Source of the DNA: Aristolochia californica
Lineage: Eukaryota > Streptophyta > Magnoliopsida > Piperales > Aristolochiaceae
Assembly (NCBI GenBank): GCA_029961685.1
Contig: JARWKL010000007.1
Location: forward strand, 26,359,013-26,423,012
DNA: 64,000 bases
Reading direction: 5' to 3'
The notes beneath the pieces were generated by a model, which was not told where the DNA came from, did no database searches, and saw nothing but the letters and a program-made list of their open reading frames with translations. Positions 11,434 to 24,220 of the stretch are shown piece after piece (position 1 is the stretch's first letter; every line of letters begins with the position of its first letter). The position numbers were made by a program, and so were the translations under genes.

Positions 11434-13451
11434 TGAGAATTTAATGAGCGTTTGTTATTCTCTTTAAAAGCTTTGCATCCATAGCTCATTTGCATCTTTA
11501 ACATTTTTCGAGAATGCATATCCATTTTTAAAACATGTGTGGATGAAATCTCTTTCTGGCAAAATTCCATGCTATTAGGGTTAAACTAGTGAAATTTCCA
11601 AAAATTGGATAACAAAACTTTTGTGTTCATTTGTATTGGGTGAATAAATTTTCTTTCTTTATATTTGTTATTGTTTTAAATTTTTTCCATACATCAACTA
11701 TAAAATTTTCATTTTGTTATAAGTTTTTTGCCTTGTATACTTTCGGGAGGAAGGGAGTACGAAAAGTCAAAGTTTTGATTTAAGAAAAAAGTGTACATCT
11801 AAAATGGAAAAGCACAATGCACAATTGTAGGGAGAGATAATTCCAAAAAATGTCTGTAATTTTTTGGGATTGTATGCTCTTTTTAGTTTTTATATCTCAG
11901 GTTTTGCAATCGTCAGGAAAAATTGATGGCAGAGGATTTTTAACTGAGTGTTGAAGTGCAATCCATAAGTCATTTCATACAAAAATATAGCCCGTTACGC
12001 ATGATAAATCACTTTAAAATCATCTATGATTGTTAGATCAAATTTTTGAAAAAGGCAAAATAATGACTTGTTAGACTCGGGTAAATATCGCACCGCACGT
12101 TCACTTGCGAATTTAATGAGCGTTGGTTATTCTCTTTAAAAGCTTTGGATCCATAGGTCATTTGAATCTTTAATATGTTTCAAGCATGCATATCCATTTT
12201 TAAAAAATGTGTAGAAAAAATCTCCTTCATGTAAAATTCCAAGCTTAATAGGGTTGGACTAATGGAATTTCCCAAACTTGGATAACAAAACTTTTGTGTT
12301 CATTTGTGATGTGTGAATATTTTTTATTTATATTAGTTATTATTTTAAATATTTTCCACACATCAACTATAAAATTTTTATTTTGTTGTGATCTTTTTTG
12401 TCTTTTTTGTTTACGGGATGAAGGGGGAGCGAAAACTCAAAGTTCTGATGTAAGAAAAAAGTGTACCTCTAAAATAGAAATGCACAATGCACAAATTTAG
12501 AGAAAGATATTTCCAAAGAGTGTCTGTATGATTTAGGGATTGTATGCACTTTTTCGTTTTTATATCTAAGGTTTCGCAATCGTAGGGAAACGGGGGAGGT
12601 GGGCGATTTTTAACTGAGTGTTGACTTCAAATCCATAAGTCATTTCTTACAAAAATATAGCCCGTTACACATGACAAATCACTTTACAGTCATCTATGAA
12701 TGTTAGCTCAACTTTTTGAATATGGGCAAAATAATGGCTTGTTTGACTCGGACAAATATCCCACCGCACGTTCACTTGAGAATTTAATGAGCGTTTGTTA
12801 TTCTCTTTAAAAGCTTTGGATCCACAGGTCCTTTGAATCTTTAACATGTTTCAAACATGCATATCCATTTTTAAAACATGTGTGGAAAAAATCTCCTGCT
12901 CGCAAAATTGCAAGATATTAGTTTTGGACTAGTGGAATTTCCAAAACATGGATAACAAAACTTTTGTGTTCATTTGTGGTGTGTGAATAAATTTTCTTCA
13001 TTTACTTTTTTTATTGTTTTAAACTTTTTCCGTACATCAACTATGAAATTTTCATTCTGTTGTGAGCTGTTTGCCTTGTTTGTTTTCGGGATGAAGGGAG
13101 AGCGAAAAGTCAAAGTTTTTATTTAAGAAAAAAATGTACATCTAAAATAGAAAAGCACAATGAACATATGTAGAGAGAGATAATTCCAAAGAGTGTCTGT
13201 AATTTTTAGGGATTGTAAGCACCTTTTCGTTTTTATATCTCAGGTTTTGCAATCGTCGGGAAAAATTGGTGGCAGAGGATTTTTAACTAAGTGTTGAATT
13301 GCAATCCATAAGTCATTTCATACAAAAATATAGCCCGTTACGCATGATAAATCATATTACAATTAATCTATGATTAATTATGTCAGCTTTTAGCAAATGG
13401 GGAAAATAATGGCATGTTTGACACGGGTAAATATCCCATCGCAAGTTCACT
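11434..13451. repeat. Standard trimer 2
   Basis: Units at 11434, 12106 and 12777 (672, 671 and 675 bp). The gamma unit again has TTTCAAACATGC, as in the trimer before and unlike all later gamma units. The beta unit lacks a few bases in GTGTGAATATTTTTT. Confidence 0.9.
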
Positions 13452-16147
13452 TGAGAATTTAATGAGCGTTTGTTATTCTCTTTAAAAGCTTTGCATCCTT
13501 AGCTCATTTGCATCTTTAACATTTTTCAAAAATGCATATCCATTTTTAAAACATGTGTGGATGAAATCTCTTTCTTGCAAAATTCCATGCTATTAGGGTT
13601 AAACTAGTGGAATTTCCCAAAATTGGATAACAAAACTTTTGTGTTCATTTGTGTTGGGTGAATAAATTTTCTTTATTTATATTATTTAATGTTTTAAATT
13701 TTTTCCATACATCAACTGTAAAATTTTCATTTTGTTGTAAGCTTTTTGCCTTTTTTGTTTTCGGGATGAAGGGAGAGCGAAAAGTCAAAGTTTTGATTTA
13801 AGAAAAGAGTGTACATCTAAAATAGAAAAGCACAATGCACAATTTTAGGGAGAGATAATTCCAAAGAGTGTCTGTAATTTTTAGGGGTTGTAAGCTCTTT
13901 TTAGTTTTTATATCTCAGGTTTTGCAATCGTCGGGAAAAATTGGTGGCAGAGGATTTATAACTGAGAGTTGAATTGCAATGCATAAGTCATTTCATACAA
14001 AAATATTGCCGTTACTCATGATAAATCACTTTAAAATCATCTATGATTGTTAGATCAAATTTTTGAAAATGGGCAAAATAATGACTTGTTAGACTCGAGT
14101 TAATATCCCACCGCACGTTCACTTGAGAATTTAATGAGCGTTGGTTATTATCTTTAAAAGCTTTGGATCCATAGGTCATTTGAATCTTTAACATGTTTCA
14201 AGCATGCATATCCATTTTTAAAACATGTGTATAAAAAATCTTCTTCATGTAAAATTCCAAGCTTAATAGGGTTGGACTAATGGAAATTCCCAAACACGGA
14301 TAACAAAACTTTTGTGTTCATTTGTGATGTGTGAATAGATATTTTTTATTTACATTAGTTATTATTTTAAATATTTTCCACACATCAACTATAAAATTTT
14401 TATTTTGTTGTGATCTTTTTTGCCTTTTTTGTTTACGGGATGAAGGGAGAGTGAAAACTCAAAGTTCTGATTTAAGAAAAAAGTGTACATCTAAAATGGA
14501 AATGCACAATGCACAAATGTAGAGAGAGATATTTCCAAAGAGTGTCTGTATGTTTTAGGGATCGTATGCACTTTTTCGTTTTTATATCTAAGGTTTTGCA
14601 ATCGTCGGGAAACGCGGGAGGCGGGCGATTTTTAACTGAGTGTTGACTTCAAATCCTTAAGTCATTTCATACAAAAATACAGCCCATTACGCATGATAAA
14701 TCACTTTGCAATCATATATGATTGTTAGATCAAATTTTTTAAAATGGGCAAAATAATGACTTGTTAGACTCAGGTAAATGTCCCACCGCACGTTCACTTG
14801 AGAATTTAATGAGCGTTGGTTATTTTCTTTAAAAGCTTTGGATCCATAGGTCATTTGAATCTTTAACATGTTTCATGCATGCATATCCATTTTTAAAACA
14901 TGTGTAGAAAAAATCTCCTTCATGTAAAATTCCAAGCTTAATAGGGTTGGCTAATGGAATTTCCCAAACTTGGTTAACAAAACTTTGTGTTCATTTGTGG
15001 TGTGTGAATAGATATGTTTTTATTTACATTAGTTATTATTTTAAATATTTTCCACACATCAACTATAAAAATTTTTATTTTGTTGTGATCTTTTTTGCCT
15101 TTTTTGTTTACGGGATGAAGGGGGAGCGAAAACTCAAAGTTCTGATTTAAGAAAAAAGTGTACATCTAAAATGGAAATACACAATGCACAAATGTAGAGA
15201 GAGATAATTTCAAAGAGTGTCTGTATGTTTTAGGGATCGTATGCACTTTTTTTTTTTATATCTAAGGTTTTGCAATAGTCAGGAAACGGGGGAGGTGGGC
15301 GATTTTTAACAGAGTGTTGACTTCAAATCCATAAGTCATTTCTTACAAAAATATAACCCGTTATGCATGACAAATCACTTTAAAATCATCTATGATAGGT
15401 AGCTCAACTTTTTGAATATGGGCAAAATAATGGCTTGTTTGACTTGGGCAAATATCCCACCGCACGTTCACTTGAGAATTTAATGAGCGTTTGTTATTCT
15501 CTTTAAAAGCTTTGGATCCATAGGTCATTTGAATCTTTAACATGCTTCTGGCATGCATATGCATTTTTTAAACATGTGTAGAAAAAATCTCCTTTATGTA
15601 AAATTCCAAGATATTAGTTTTGGACTAGTGGAGTTTCCCAAACATGGATAACAAAACTTTTGTGTTCATTTGTGGTGTGTGAATAAATTTTCTTCATTCA
15701 CTTTTTTTATTGTTTTAAACTTTTTCCGTACATCAACTATGAAATTTTCATTTTGCTGTGATCTATTTGCCTTTTTTGTTTACGGGATGAAGGGAGAGCG
15801 AAAAACTCAAAGTTTTGATTTAAGAAAAATGTGTACATCCAAAACGGAAATGCACAATGCACATATGTAGAGAGAGATAATTCCAAAGAGTGTCTGTAAT
15901 TTTTAGGGATTGTAAGCACCTTTTCGTTTTTATATCTCAAGTTTTGCAATCGTTGTGAAAAATGGGTTGCGGAGGATTTTTAACTGAGTGTTGAATTGCA
16001 ATCCATCAGTAATTTAATACAAAAATATACCCCGTTATGCATGATAAATCACATTACAATCATATCTGATTAATTATGTCAGCTTTTTGCAAAGGGGCAA
16101 AATAATGGCATGTTTGACTCAGGTAAATATCCCACCATAAGTTCACC
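13452..16147. repeat. Four-unit repeat with a doubled beta
   Basis: Units at 13452 (alpha), 14124 (beta), 14799 (beta) and 15473 (gamma). The first beta has TTGACTTCAAATCC but then switches to an alpha-type tail (TTTCATAC, GATTGTTAGATCAAATTT), with the change at about 14655-14668. The alpha tail is followed by a beta head, which explains the second beta. The pattern fits an out-of-register exchange that added one whole unit. Confidence 0.88.
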
Positions 16148-18153
16148 TGAGAATTTATTGAGCGTTTGTTATTCTCTTTAGAAGCTTTGCATCCATAGCT
16201 CATTGGCATCTTTAACATGTTTCAAACATGCATATCCATTTTTAAAACATGTGTGGATGAAATCTCTTTCTTGGAAAATTCCAAGCTATATGGGTTACTA
16301 GTGGAATTTCCCAAAATTGGATGAAAAAACTTTTGCGTTCATTTGTGTTGGGTGAATAAATTTTTTTGATTTATATTTGTTATTGTTTTAAATTTTTTTC
16401 ATACATCAACTATAAAATTTTCATTTTGTTGTAAGCTTTTTGCCTTGTTTGTTTTCGGGATGAAGGGAGAGCGAAAAGTCAATGTTTTGATTTAAGAAAA
16501 GAGTGTACATCTAAAATGGAAAATCACAATGCACAATTGAAGGGAGAGATAATTCCAAAGAGTGTCTGTAATTTTTAGGAATTGTAAGATCTTTTCAGTT
16601 TTTATATCTCAGGTTTTACAATTGTCGGGAATAATTGGTGGTAGAAGATTTTTAACTGAGTCTTGAATTGAAATCCATAAGACATTTCATACAAAAATAT
16701 AGCCCGTTACGCATGATAAATCACTTTACAATCATCTATGATTGTTAGATCAAATTTTTTAAAATGGGCAAAATAATGACTTGTTAGACTCGGGTAAATA
16801 TCCCACCGCACGTTCACTTGAGAATTTAATGAGCGTTTGTTATTCTCTTTAAAAGCTTTAGATCCATAGGCCATTTGAATCTTTAACATGTTTGAAGCAT
16901 GCATATCAATTTTTAAAACATGTGTAGAAAAAATCTCGTTCATGTAAAATTCCAAGCTTAATAGAGTTGGACTAATGAAATTTCGCAAACTTGGATAACA
17001 AAAATTGTGTGTTCATTTGTGGTGTGTGAATAGATATTTTTTATTTACATTAGTTATTATTTTAAATATTTTTCACACATCAACTATAAAATTTTTATTT
17101 TGTTGTGATCTTTTTTGCCTTTTTTGTTTACGGGATGAAGGTGGAGCGAAAACTAAAAGTTCTGATTTAACAAAAAAGTGTACATCTAAAATGGAAATGC
17201 ACAATGCACAAATGTAGAGAGAGATATTTCCAAAGAGTGTCTGTATGTTTTAGGGATCGTATGCACTTTTTGGCTTTTATATCAAACGTTTTGCAATTGT
17301 CGGGAAACGGGGGAGGCGGGCGATTTTTAACTGAGTGTTGACTTCAAATCCATAAGTCGTTTCTCACAAAAATATAGCCCGTTACGCATGACAAATCACT
17401 TTACAATCATCTATGATTTTTAGCTCAACTTTTTGAATATGGGAAAAATATTGGCTTGTTTGACTCGGGCAAATATCCCACCGCACGATCACTTGAGAAT
17501 TATATGAGCGTTTGTTATTGTCTTTAAAAGCTTTGGATCCATAGGTCATTTGAATCTTTAACATGTTTCTAGCATGCATATCCATTTTTAAAACATGTGT
17601 AGGAAAAATCTCCTTCATGTAAAATTCCAAGATATCAGTTTAAGACAAGTGGAATTTCCCAAACTCGGATAACAAAACTTTTGTGTTCATTTCTGGTGTG
17701 TGAATAAATTTTCTGCATTTACTTTTTTTATTGTTTTAAACTTCTTCCGTACAACAACTATGAAATTTTCTATTTGCCTTTTTTGTTTACGGGATGAAGG
17801 GAAAGCGAAAAACTCGAAGTTTTGATTTAAGAAAATTGTGTACATCTAAAACGGAAATGCACAATGCACATACGTAGAGAGAGATAATTCGAAAGAGTGT
17901 CTGTAATTTTTAGGATTGTAAGCACCTTTTCGTTTTTATGTCTCATATTTTGCAATCGTCCGAAAAAATGGGTAGCGGAGGATTTTTAACTGAGTGTTGA
18001 ATTGCAATCCATAAAGCATTTCATACAAAAATATAGCCCGTTACGCATGATAAATCACATTACAATCATCTATGATTAATTATGTCAGCTTTTTGCAAAT
18101 GGGCAAAATAATGGCATGTTTGACTCAGGTAAATATCCATCTGCAAGTTCACT
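16148..18153. repeat. Standard trimer 3, gamma with 14-bp deletion
   Basis: Units at 16148, 16819 and 17494 (671, 675 and 660 bp). In the gamma unit GAAATTTTC runs directly into TATTTGCC at 17770/17771. The 14 bases ATTTTGCTGTGATC are missing compared with other gamma units. Confidence 0.9.
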
Positions 18154-20175
18154 TGAGAATTTAATGAGCGTTTGTTATTCTCTTTAAAAGCTTTGAATCC
18201 ATAGCTCATTTGCATCATTAACATGTTTCAAACATGCATATCCATTTTTAAAACATGTGTGGACGAAATCTCTTTCTTGCAAAATTCCAAGCTATTAGGG
18301 TTAAACTAGTGGAATTTCCCAAAATTGGACAAAAAAACTTTTGTGTTCATTTGTGTTGGTGAATAAATTTTCTTTATTTATATTTGTTATTGTTTTAAAT
18401 TTTTTCCATACATCAACTATAAAATTTTCATTTTGTTATAAGCTTTTTGCCTTGTTTACTTTCGGGACGAAGGGAGTACGAAAAGTCAAAGTTTTGATTT
18501 AAGAAAAAAGTGTACATCTAAAATGGAAAAGCACAATACGCAATTGTAGGGAGAGATATTTCCAAAGAATGTCTGTAATTTTTTGGGATTGCATGCTCTT
18601 TTTAGTTTTTATATCTCAGGTTTTGCAATCGTCGGGAAAAATTGGTGGCAGAGGATTTTTAACTGAGTGTTGAATTGCAATCCATAAGTCATTTTATGCA
18701 GAAATATACCCTGTTATGCATGATAAATCACTTTCCAATCATCTCTGATTGTTAGATCAAATTTTTGAAAATGGGCAAAATAATGACTTGTTAGACTCGG
18801 GTAAATATCCCACCACACGTTCACTTGAGAATTTAATGAGCGTTTGTTATTCTCTTTAAAAGCTTTGGATCCATAGGTCATTTGAATCTTTAACATGTTT
18901 CAAGCACGCATATCCATTTTTAAAGCATGTTTAGAAAAAATCTCCTTCATGTAAAATTCCAAGCTTAATAGGGTTGGACTAATGGAATTTCCCAAACTTG
19001 GATAACAAAACTTTTGTGTTCATTTGTGGTGTGTGAATAGATATTTTTTATTTACATAATTATTATTTTAAATATTTTCCACACATCAACTATAAAATTT
19101 TTATTTTGTTATGATCTTTTTTTCCTTTTTTGTTTACAGGATCAAGGGGGAGCGAAACCTCAAAGTTCTGATTTTAGAAAAAAGTGTACATCTAAAATGG
19201 AATTGCACAATGCACAAATGTAGAGAGAGATATTTCCAAAGAGTGTCTGTATGTTTTAGGGATCGTATGCACTCTTTCATTTTTATATCTAAGGTTTTGC
19301 AATCGTCGGGAAACAGGTGAGGCGTGCGATTTTTAACTGAGCGTTGACTTCAAATCCATAAGTCATTTCTTACAAAAATATAGCCCGTTATGCATGAAAA
19401 ATCACTTTACAATCATCTATGATTGTTAGCTCAAATTTTTGAATTAGAGCAAAATAATGGCTTGTTTGACTCGGGCAAATATCCCACCGCACGTTCACTT
19501 GAGAATTTAATGAGTGTTTTTTATTCTCTTTAAAAGTTTATGATCCATAGGTCATTTGAATCTTTAACAAGTTTCTGGATTGCATATCCATTTTTAAAAC
19601 ATGTGTAGAAAAAATCTCCTTCATGTAAAATTCCAAGATATTAGTTTTGGACTAGTGGAATTTCCCAAACTTGGATAACAAAACTTTTGTGCTCATTTGT
19701 GGGGTGTGAATAAATTTTCTTCATTGACTTTTTTTATTGTTTTAAACTTTTTCCGTGCATCAACTATGAAATTTTCATTTTGTTGTGATCTATTTGCCTT
19801 TTTTGTTTACGAGATGAAGGGAGAGCGAAAAACTCAAAGTTTTGATTTAAGAAAAATGTGTACATCTAAAACGGAAATGCACAATGCACATATGTAGAGA
19901 GAGATAATTCCAAAGGGTGTCTATAATTTTTAGGGATTGTAAGCACCTTTTTCGCTTTTATTTCTCAGGTTTTGCAATCGTCGGGAAAAATGGGTGGCGG
20001 AGGATTTTTAACTGAGTGTTGAATTGCAATCCATAAGTCCTTCCATACAAAAATATAGCCCGTTACGCATGATAAATCACATTACAATCATCTATGATTA
20101 ATTATGTCAGCTTTTTGCAAATGGGCAAAATAATGGCATGTTTGACTCGGGTAAATATCCCACCGCAAGTTCACT
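18154..20175. repeat. Standard trimer 4
   Basis: Units at 18154, 18826 and 19500 (672, 674 and 676 bp), all of expected class and tail. No rearrangement seen. Confidence 0.92.
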
Positions 20176-20850
20176 TGAGAATTTAATGAGCATTTGTTAT
20201 TCAATTTAAAAGCTTTGCATCCATAGCTCATTTGCTTCTTTAACATGTTTCAAACATGCATATCCATTTTTAAAACATGTGTGGACGAAATCTCTTTCTT
20301 GCAAAATTCCAAGCTATTAGGGTTAAACTAGTGGAATTTCCCAAAATTGGATAACAAAACTTTTGTGTTCATTTGTGTTGGGTGAATAAATTTTCTTTAT
20401 TTAATTTTTTTATTGTTTTAAACTTTTTCCCTACATCAACTATGATATTTTCGTTTTGCTGTGATCTATTTGCCTCTTTTGTTTACGGGATGAAGGGAGA
20501 GCGAAAAAGTCGAAGTTTTGATTTAAGAAAAATGTGTACATCTAAAACGGAAATGCACAATGCACATATGTAGAGAGAGATAATTCCAAAGAGTGTCTGT
20601 AATTTTTAGGGATTGTAAGCACCTTTTCGTTTTTGTATCTCAGGTTTTGCAATCGTCAGGAAAAATGGGTTGCGAAGGATTTTTAACGGAGTGTTAAATT
20701 GCCATCCATAAGTCATTTCATACAAAAATATATCCCGTTACACGTGATAAATCTCACTACAATTATCTATGATTAAATATGTCAGCTTTTTGCAAATGGG
20801 CAAAATAATGGCATGTTTAACTTGGGTAAATATCCCACCGCAAGTTCAGC
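20176..20850. repeat. Hybrid monomer, alpha 5' part and gamma 3' part
   Basis: The unit starts as alpha (GCATCCATAGCTCATTTGC, TTAGGGTTAAACTAG, TTGGGTGAATAAATTTTC). From about 20395-20415 it becomes gamma (CTACATCAACTATGA, GCTGTGATCTATTTGCC, AAAACGGAAATGCAC, gamma tail). Its gamma tail is followed by an alpha-like head. One alpha body and the beta between them are missing compared with a standard trimer. Confidence 0.88.
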
Positions 20851-22199
20851 TGAGAATTTAATGAGCGTTTGTTATTCTCTTTAAAAGCTTTGGATCCATA
20901 GCTCATTTGCATCTTCAACATTTTTCAAGCATGCATATCCATTTTTAAAACATGTGTAGAAAAAATCTCCTTCATGTAAAATTCCAAGCTTAATTAGGTT
21001 GGACTAATGGAATTTCCCAAACTTGGATAACAAAAATTTTGTGTTCATTTGTTGTGTGTGAATAGATATTTTTTATTTACATTTGTTATTATTTTAAATA
21101 TTTTCCACACATCAACTATAAAATTTTTATTTTGTTGTGATCTTTTTTGCTTTTTTTGTTTACGGGATGAAGGGGGAGCGAAATCTCAAAGTTCCGATTT
21201 ATGAAAAAAGTGTACATCTAAAATGGAAATGCACAATGCACAAATGTAGGGAGAGATATTTCCAAAGAGTGTCTGTATGTTTTAGGGATCGTTTGCACTT
21301 TTTTCGTTTTAATATCTAAGGTTTTGCAATCGTCGGGAAATGGGGGAGGCGGGCGATTTTTAACTGAGTGTTGACTTCAAATCCATCTGTCTTTTCTTAC
21401 AAAAATATAGCCCGTTACACATGACAAATCACTTTACAATCATCTATGATTGTTAGCTCAACTTTTTGAATATGGGCAAAATTAGGGCTTGTTTGACTCG
21501 GGAGAATATCCCACCACACATTCACTTGAGAATTTAATGAGCGTTTGTTATTCTCTTTAAAAGCTTTGGATCCATAGGTCATTTCAATCTTTAACATATT
21601 TCTGGCATGCATATCCATTTTTAAAATATGTGTAGAAAAAATCTCCTTCACGTAAAATTCCAAGATATTAGTTTTGGACTAGTGGAATTTCCCAAACAAG
21701 GATAACAAAACTTTTGTGTTCATTTGTGGTGTGTGAATAAATTTTCTTCATTTACTTTTTTATTGTTTTAAAGTTTTTCCGTACATCAACTATGAAATTT
21801 CATTTTGCTGTGATCTATTTGCCTTTTTTGTTTACGGGATGAAGGGAGATCGAAAAACTCGAAGTTTTGATTTAAGAAAAATGTGTACATCTAAAATGGA
21901 AATCCACAATGCACATATGTAGAGAGGGATAATTCCAACGAGTGTCTGTAATTTTTAGGGATTTTAAGCACCTTTTCGTTTTTATATCTCAGGTTTTGCA
22001 ATCGTTGGGAAAAATGGGTTGCGGAGGATTTTTAACTGAGTGTTAAATTGCAATCCATAAGTCATTTCATACAAAAATATAGCCCGTTACGCATGATAAA
22101 TCACATTACAATCATCTATGATTAATTATGTCAGCTTTTTGCAAATGGGCAAAATAATGGCATGTTTGACTCGGGTAAATATCCCGCCGCAAGTTCACT
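20851..22199. repeat. Beta (with alpha-like head) plus gamma
   Basis: Units at 20851 and 21527. The first begins with CATAGCTCATTTGCATCTT, as in alpha, then has CAAGCATGC and GTGTAGAAAAAATCTCC, as in beta, with the switch at about 20905-20935. It ends with a beta tail and is followed by an ordinary gamma. Together with the hybrid before it, this records at least two exchanges within about 550 bp. Confidence 0.85.
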
Positions 22200-24220
22200 T
22201 GAGAATTTAAAGAGTGTTTGTTATTCTCTTTAAAAGCTTTGCATCCATAGCTCTTTTGCATCTTTAACATGTTTCAAACATGCATATCCATTTTTAAAAC
22301 ATGTGTGGATGAAATCTCTTTCTTGCAAAATTCCAAGCTATTATGGTTAAACTAGTGGAATTTCCCAAAATTCCATAACAAAACTTTTGTGTTCATTTGT
22401 GTTGGGTGAATAAATTTTCTTTATTTATATTTGTTATTGTTTTAAATTTTTTCCATACATCAACTATAAAATTTTCATTTTGTTGTAAGCTTTTTGCCTT
22501 ATTTGTTTTTGGGATGAAGGGAGAGCGAAAAGTCAAAGTTTTGATTTAAGAAAAAAGTGTACATCTAAAATGGAAAAGCACAATGCACAATAGTAGGGAG
22601 AGATAATTCCAAGGAGTGTCTGTAATTTTAAGGGATTGTAAGCTCTTTTTTAGTTTTTATATCTCAGGTTTTGCAATCGTCTGGAAATTTTGGTGGCAGA
22701 GGATTTTTAACTGAGTGTTGAATTGTAAACATAAGTCATTTCATACAAAAATATAGCCCGTTCTTCATGATAAATCACTTTACAATCATCTATGATTGTT
22801 AGATCAAATTTTTGAAAATGGGCAAAATAATGACTTGTTGGGCTCGGGTAAATATCCCACCGCACGTTCACTTGAGAATTTAATGAGCGTTTGTTATTCT
22901 CTTTAAAAGCTTTGGATGCATAGGTCATTTGAATCTTTAACATGTTTCCAACATGCATATCCATTTTTAAAACATGTGTAGAAAAAATCTCCTTCTTGTA
23001 AAATTCCAAGCTTAATAGGGTTGGACTAATGGAATTTCTCAAACTTGGATAACAAAAATTTTGTGTTCATTTGTGGTGTGTGAATAGATATTTTTAATTT
23101 AAAATAATTAGTATTTTAAATATTTCCACACATCAACTGTAAATTTTTTATTTTGTTGTGATCTTGTTTGCTTTTTTTGTTTACGGGATAAAGGGGGAGC
23201 GAAAACTCAAAGTTCACATTTAAGAAAAAAGAGTACTTCTTAAATGGAAATGCACAATGCAAAAATGTAGAGAGAGATATTTCCAAAGAGTGTCTGTATG
23301 TTTTAGGGATCGTATTCACTTTTTCGTTTTTATATCTAAGGTTTTGCAATCGTCGGGAAACGGGGGAGGCGGGCGATTTTTAACTGAGTGTTGACTTCAA
23401 ATCCATAAGTCATTTCTTACAAAAATATAGACCGTTATGCTTGACAAATTACTTTACAATCATCTATGATTGTTAGCTCAACTTTTTGAATATGGACAAA
23501 ATAATGGCTTGTTTGACTCGGGCAAATATCCCACCGCACGTTCACTTGAGAATTTAATGAGCGTTTGTTATTCTCTTTAAAAGCTTTGGATCCATAGGTC
23601 ATTTCAATCTTTAACATGTTTCTGGCATGCATATCCATTTTTAAAACATGTGTAGAAAAAATCTCTTTCAAGTAAATTTCCAAGATATTAGTTTTGGACA
23701 AGTGGAATTTCCCAAACTTGGATAAAAAAACTTTTGTGTTCATTTGTGGTGTGTGAATAATTTTCTTCATTTATATTTTTTATTGTTTTAAACTTTTTCC
23801 GCACATCAACAATGAAATTTTCATTTTGCTGTGATCTATTTGCCTTTTTTGTTTACGGGATGAAGGGAGAGCGAAAAACTCATACTTTTGATTTAAGAAA
23901 AATGTGTACATCTAAAATGGAAATGCACAATGCACATATGTAGAGAGGGATAATTCCAAAGAGTGTCTGTAATTTTTAGGGATTGTAAGCACCTTTTCCT
24001 TTTTATATCTCAGGTTTCGCAATCGTCGGGAAAAATGGGTTGCGGACGATTTTTAACTGAGTGTTGAATTGCAATCCATAAGTCATTTCATACAAAAATA
24101 TATCCCGTTACACATGATAAATCACATTACAATCATCTATGATTAATTATGTCAGCTTTTTGCAAATGGGCAAAATAATGGCATGTTTGACTCGGCTAAA
24201 TATCCCACCGCAAGTTCACT
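22200..24220. repeat. Standard trimer 5
   Basis: Units at 22200, 22873 and 23547 (673, 674 and 674 bp). Classes and tails are as expected. Confidence 0.92.
22268..22282. repeat. 15-bp perfect dyad CATGTTT-C-AAACATG in alpha (example)
   Basis: Seven-base arms around one C, present near offset 70 of most alpha units (also at 69-83 in the first unit). In beta one arm base differs (CATGTTTCAAGCATG). In most gamma units it is broken (CATGTTTCTGGCATG). The first two gamma units, at 10762 and 12777, keep the CAAACATG arm. It could bind a dimeric protein or be neutral; the sequence alone does not decide. Confidence 0.7.

Noticed and set aside
23435..23770. Longest frames of about 111 codons (also 22707-23042)
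   Set aside because: They are extensions of the recurring antisense frame by loss of a stop in single units. Neither length nor composition exceeds chance for AT-rich repeats of this kind, and no protein family is recognisable.
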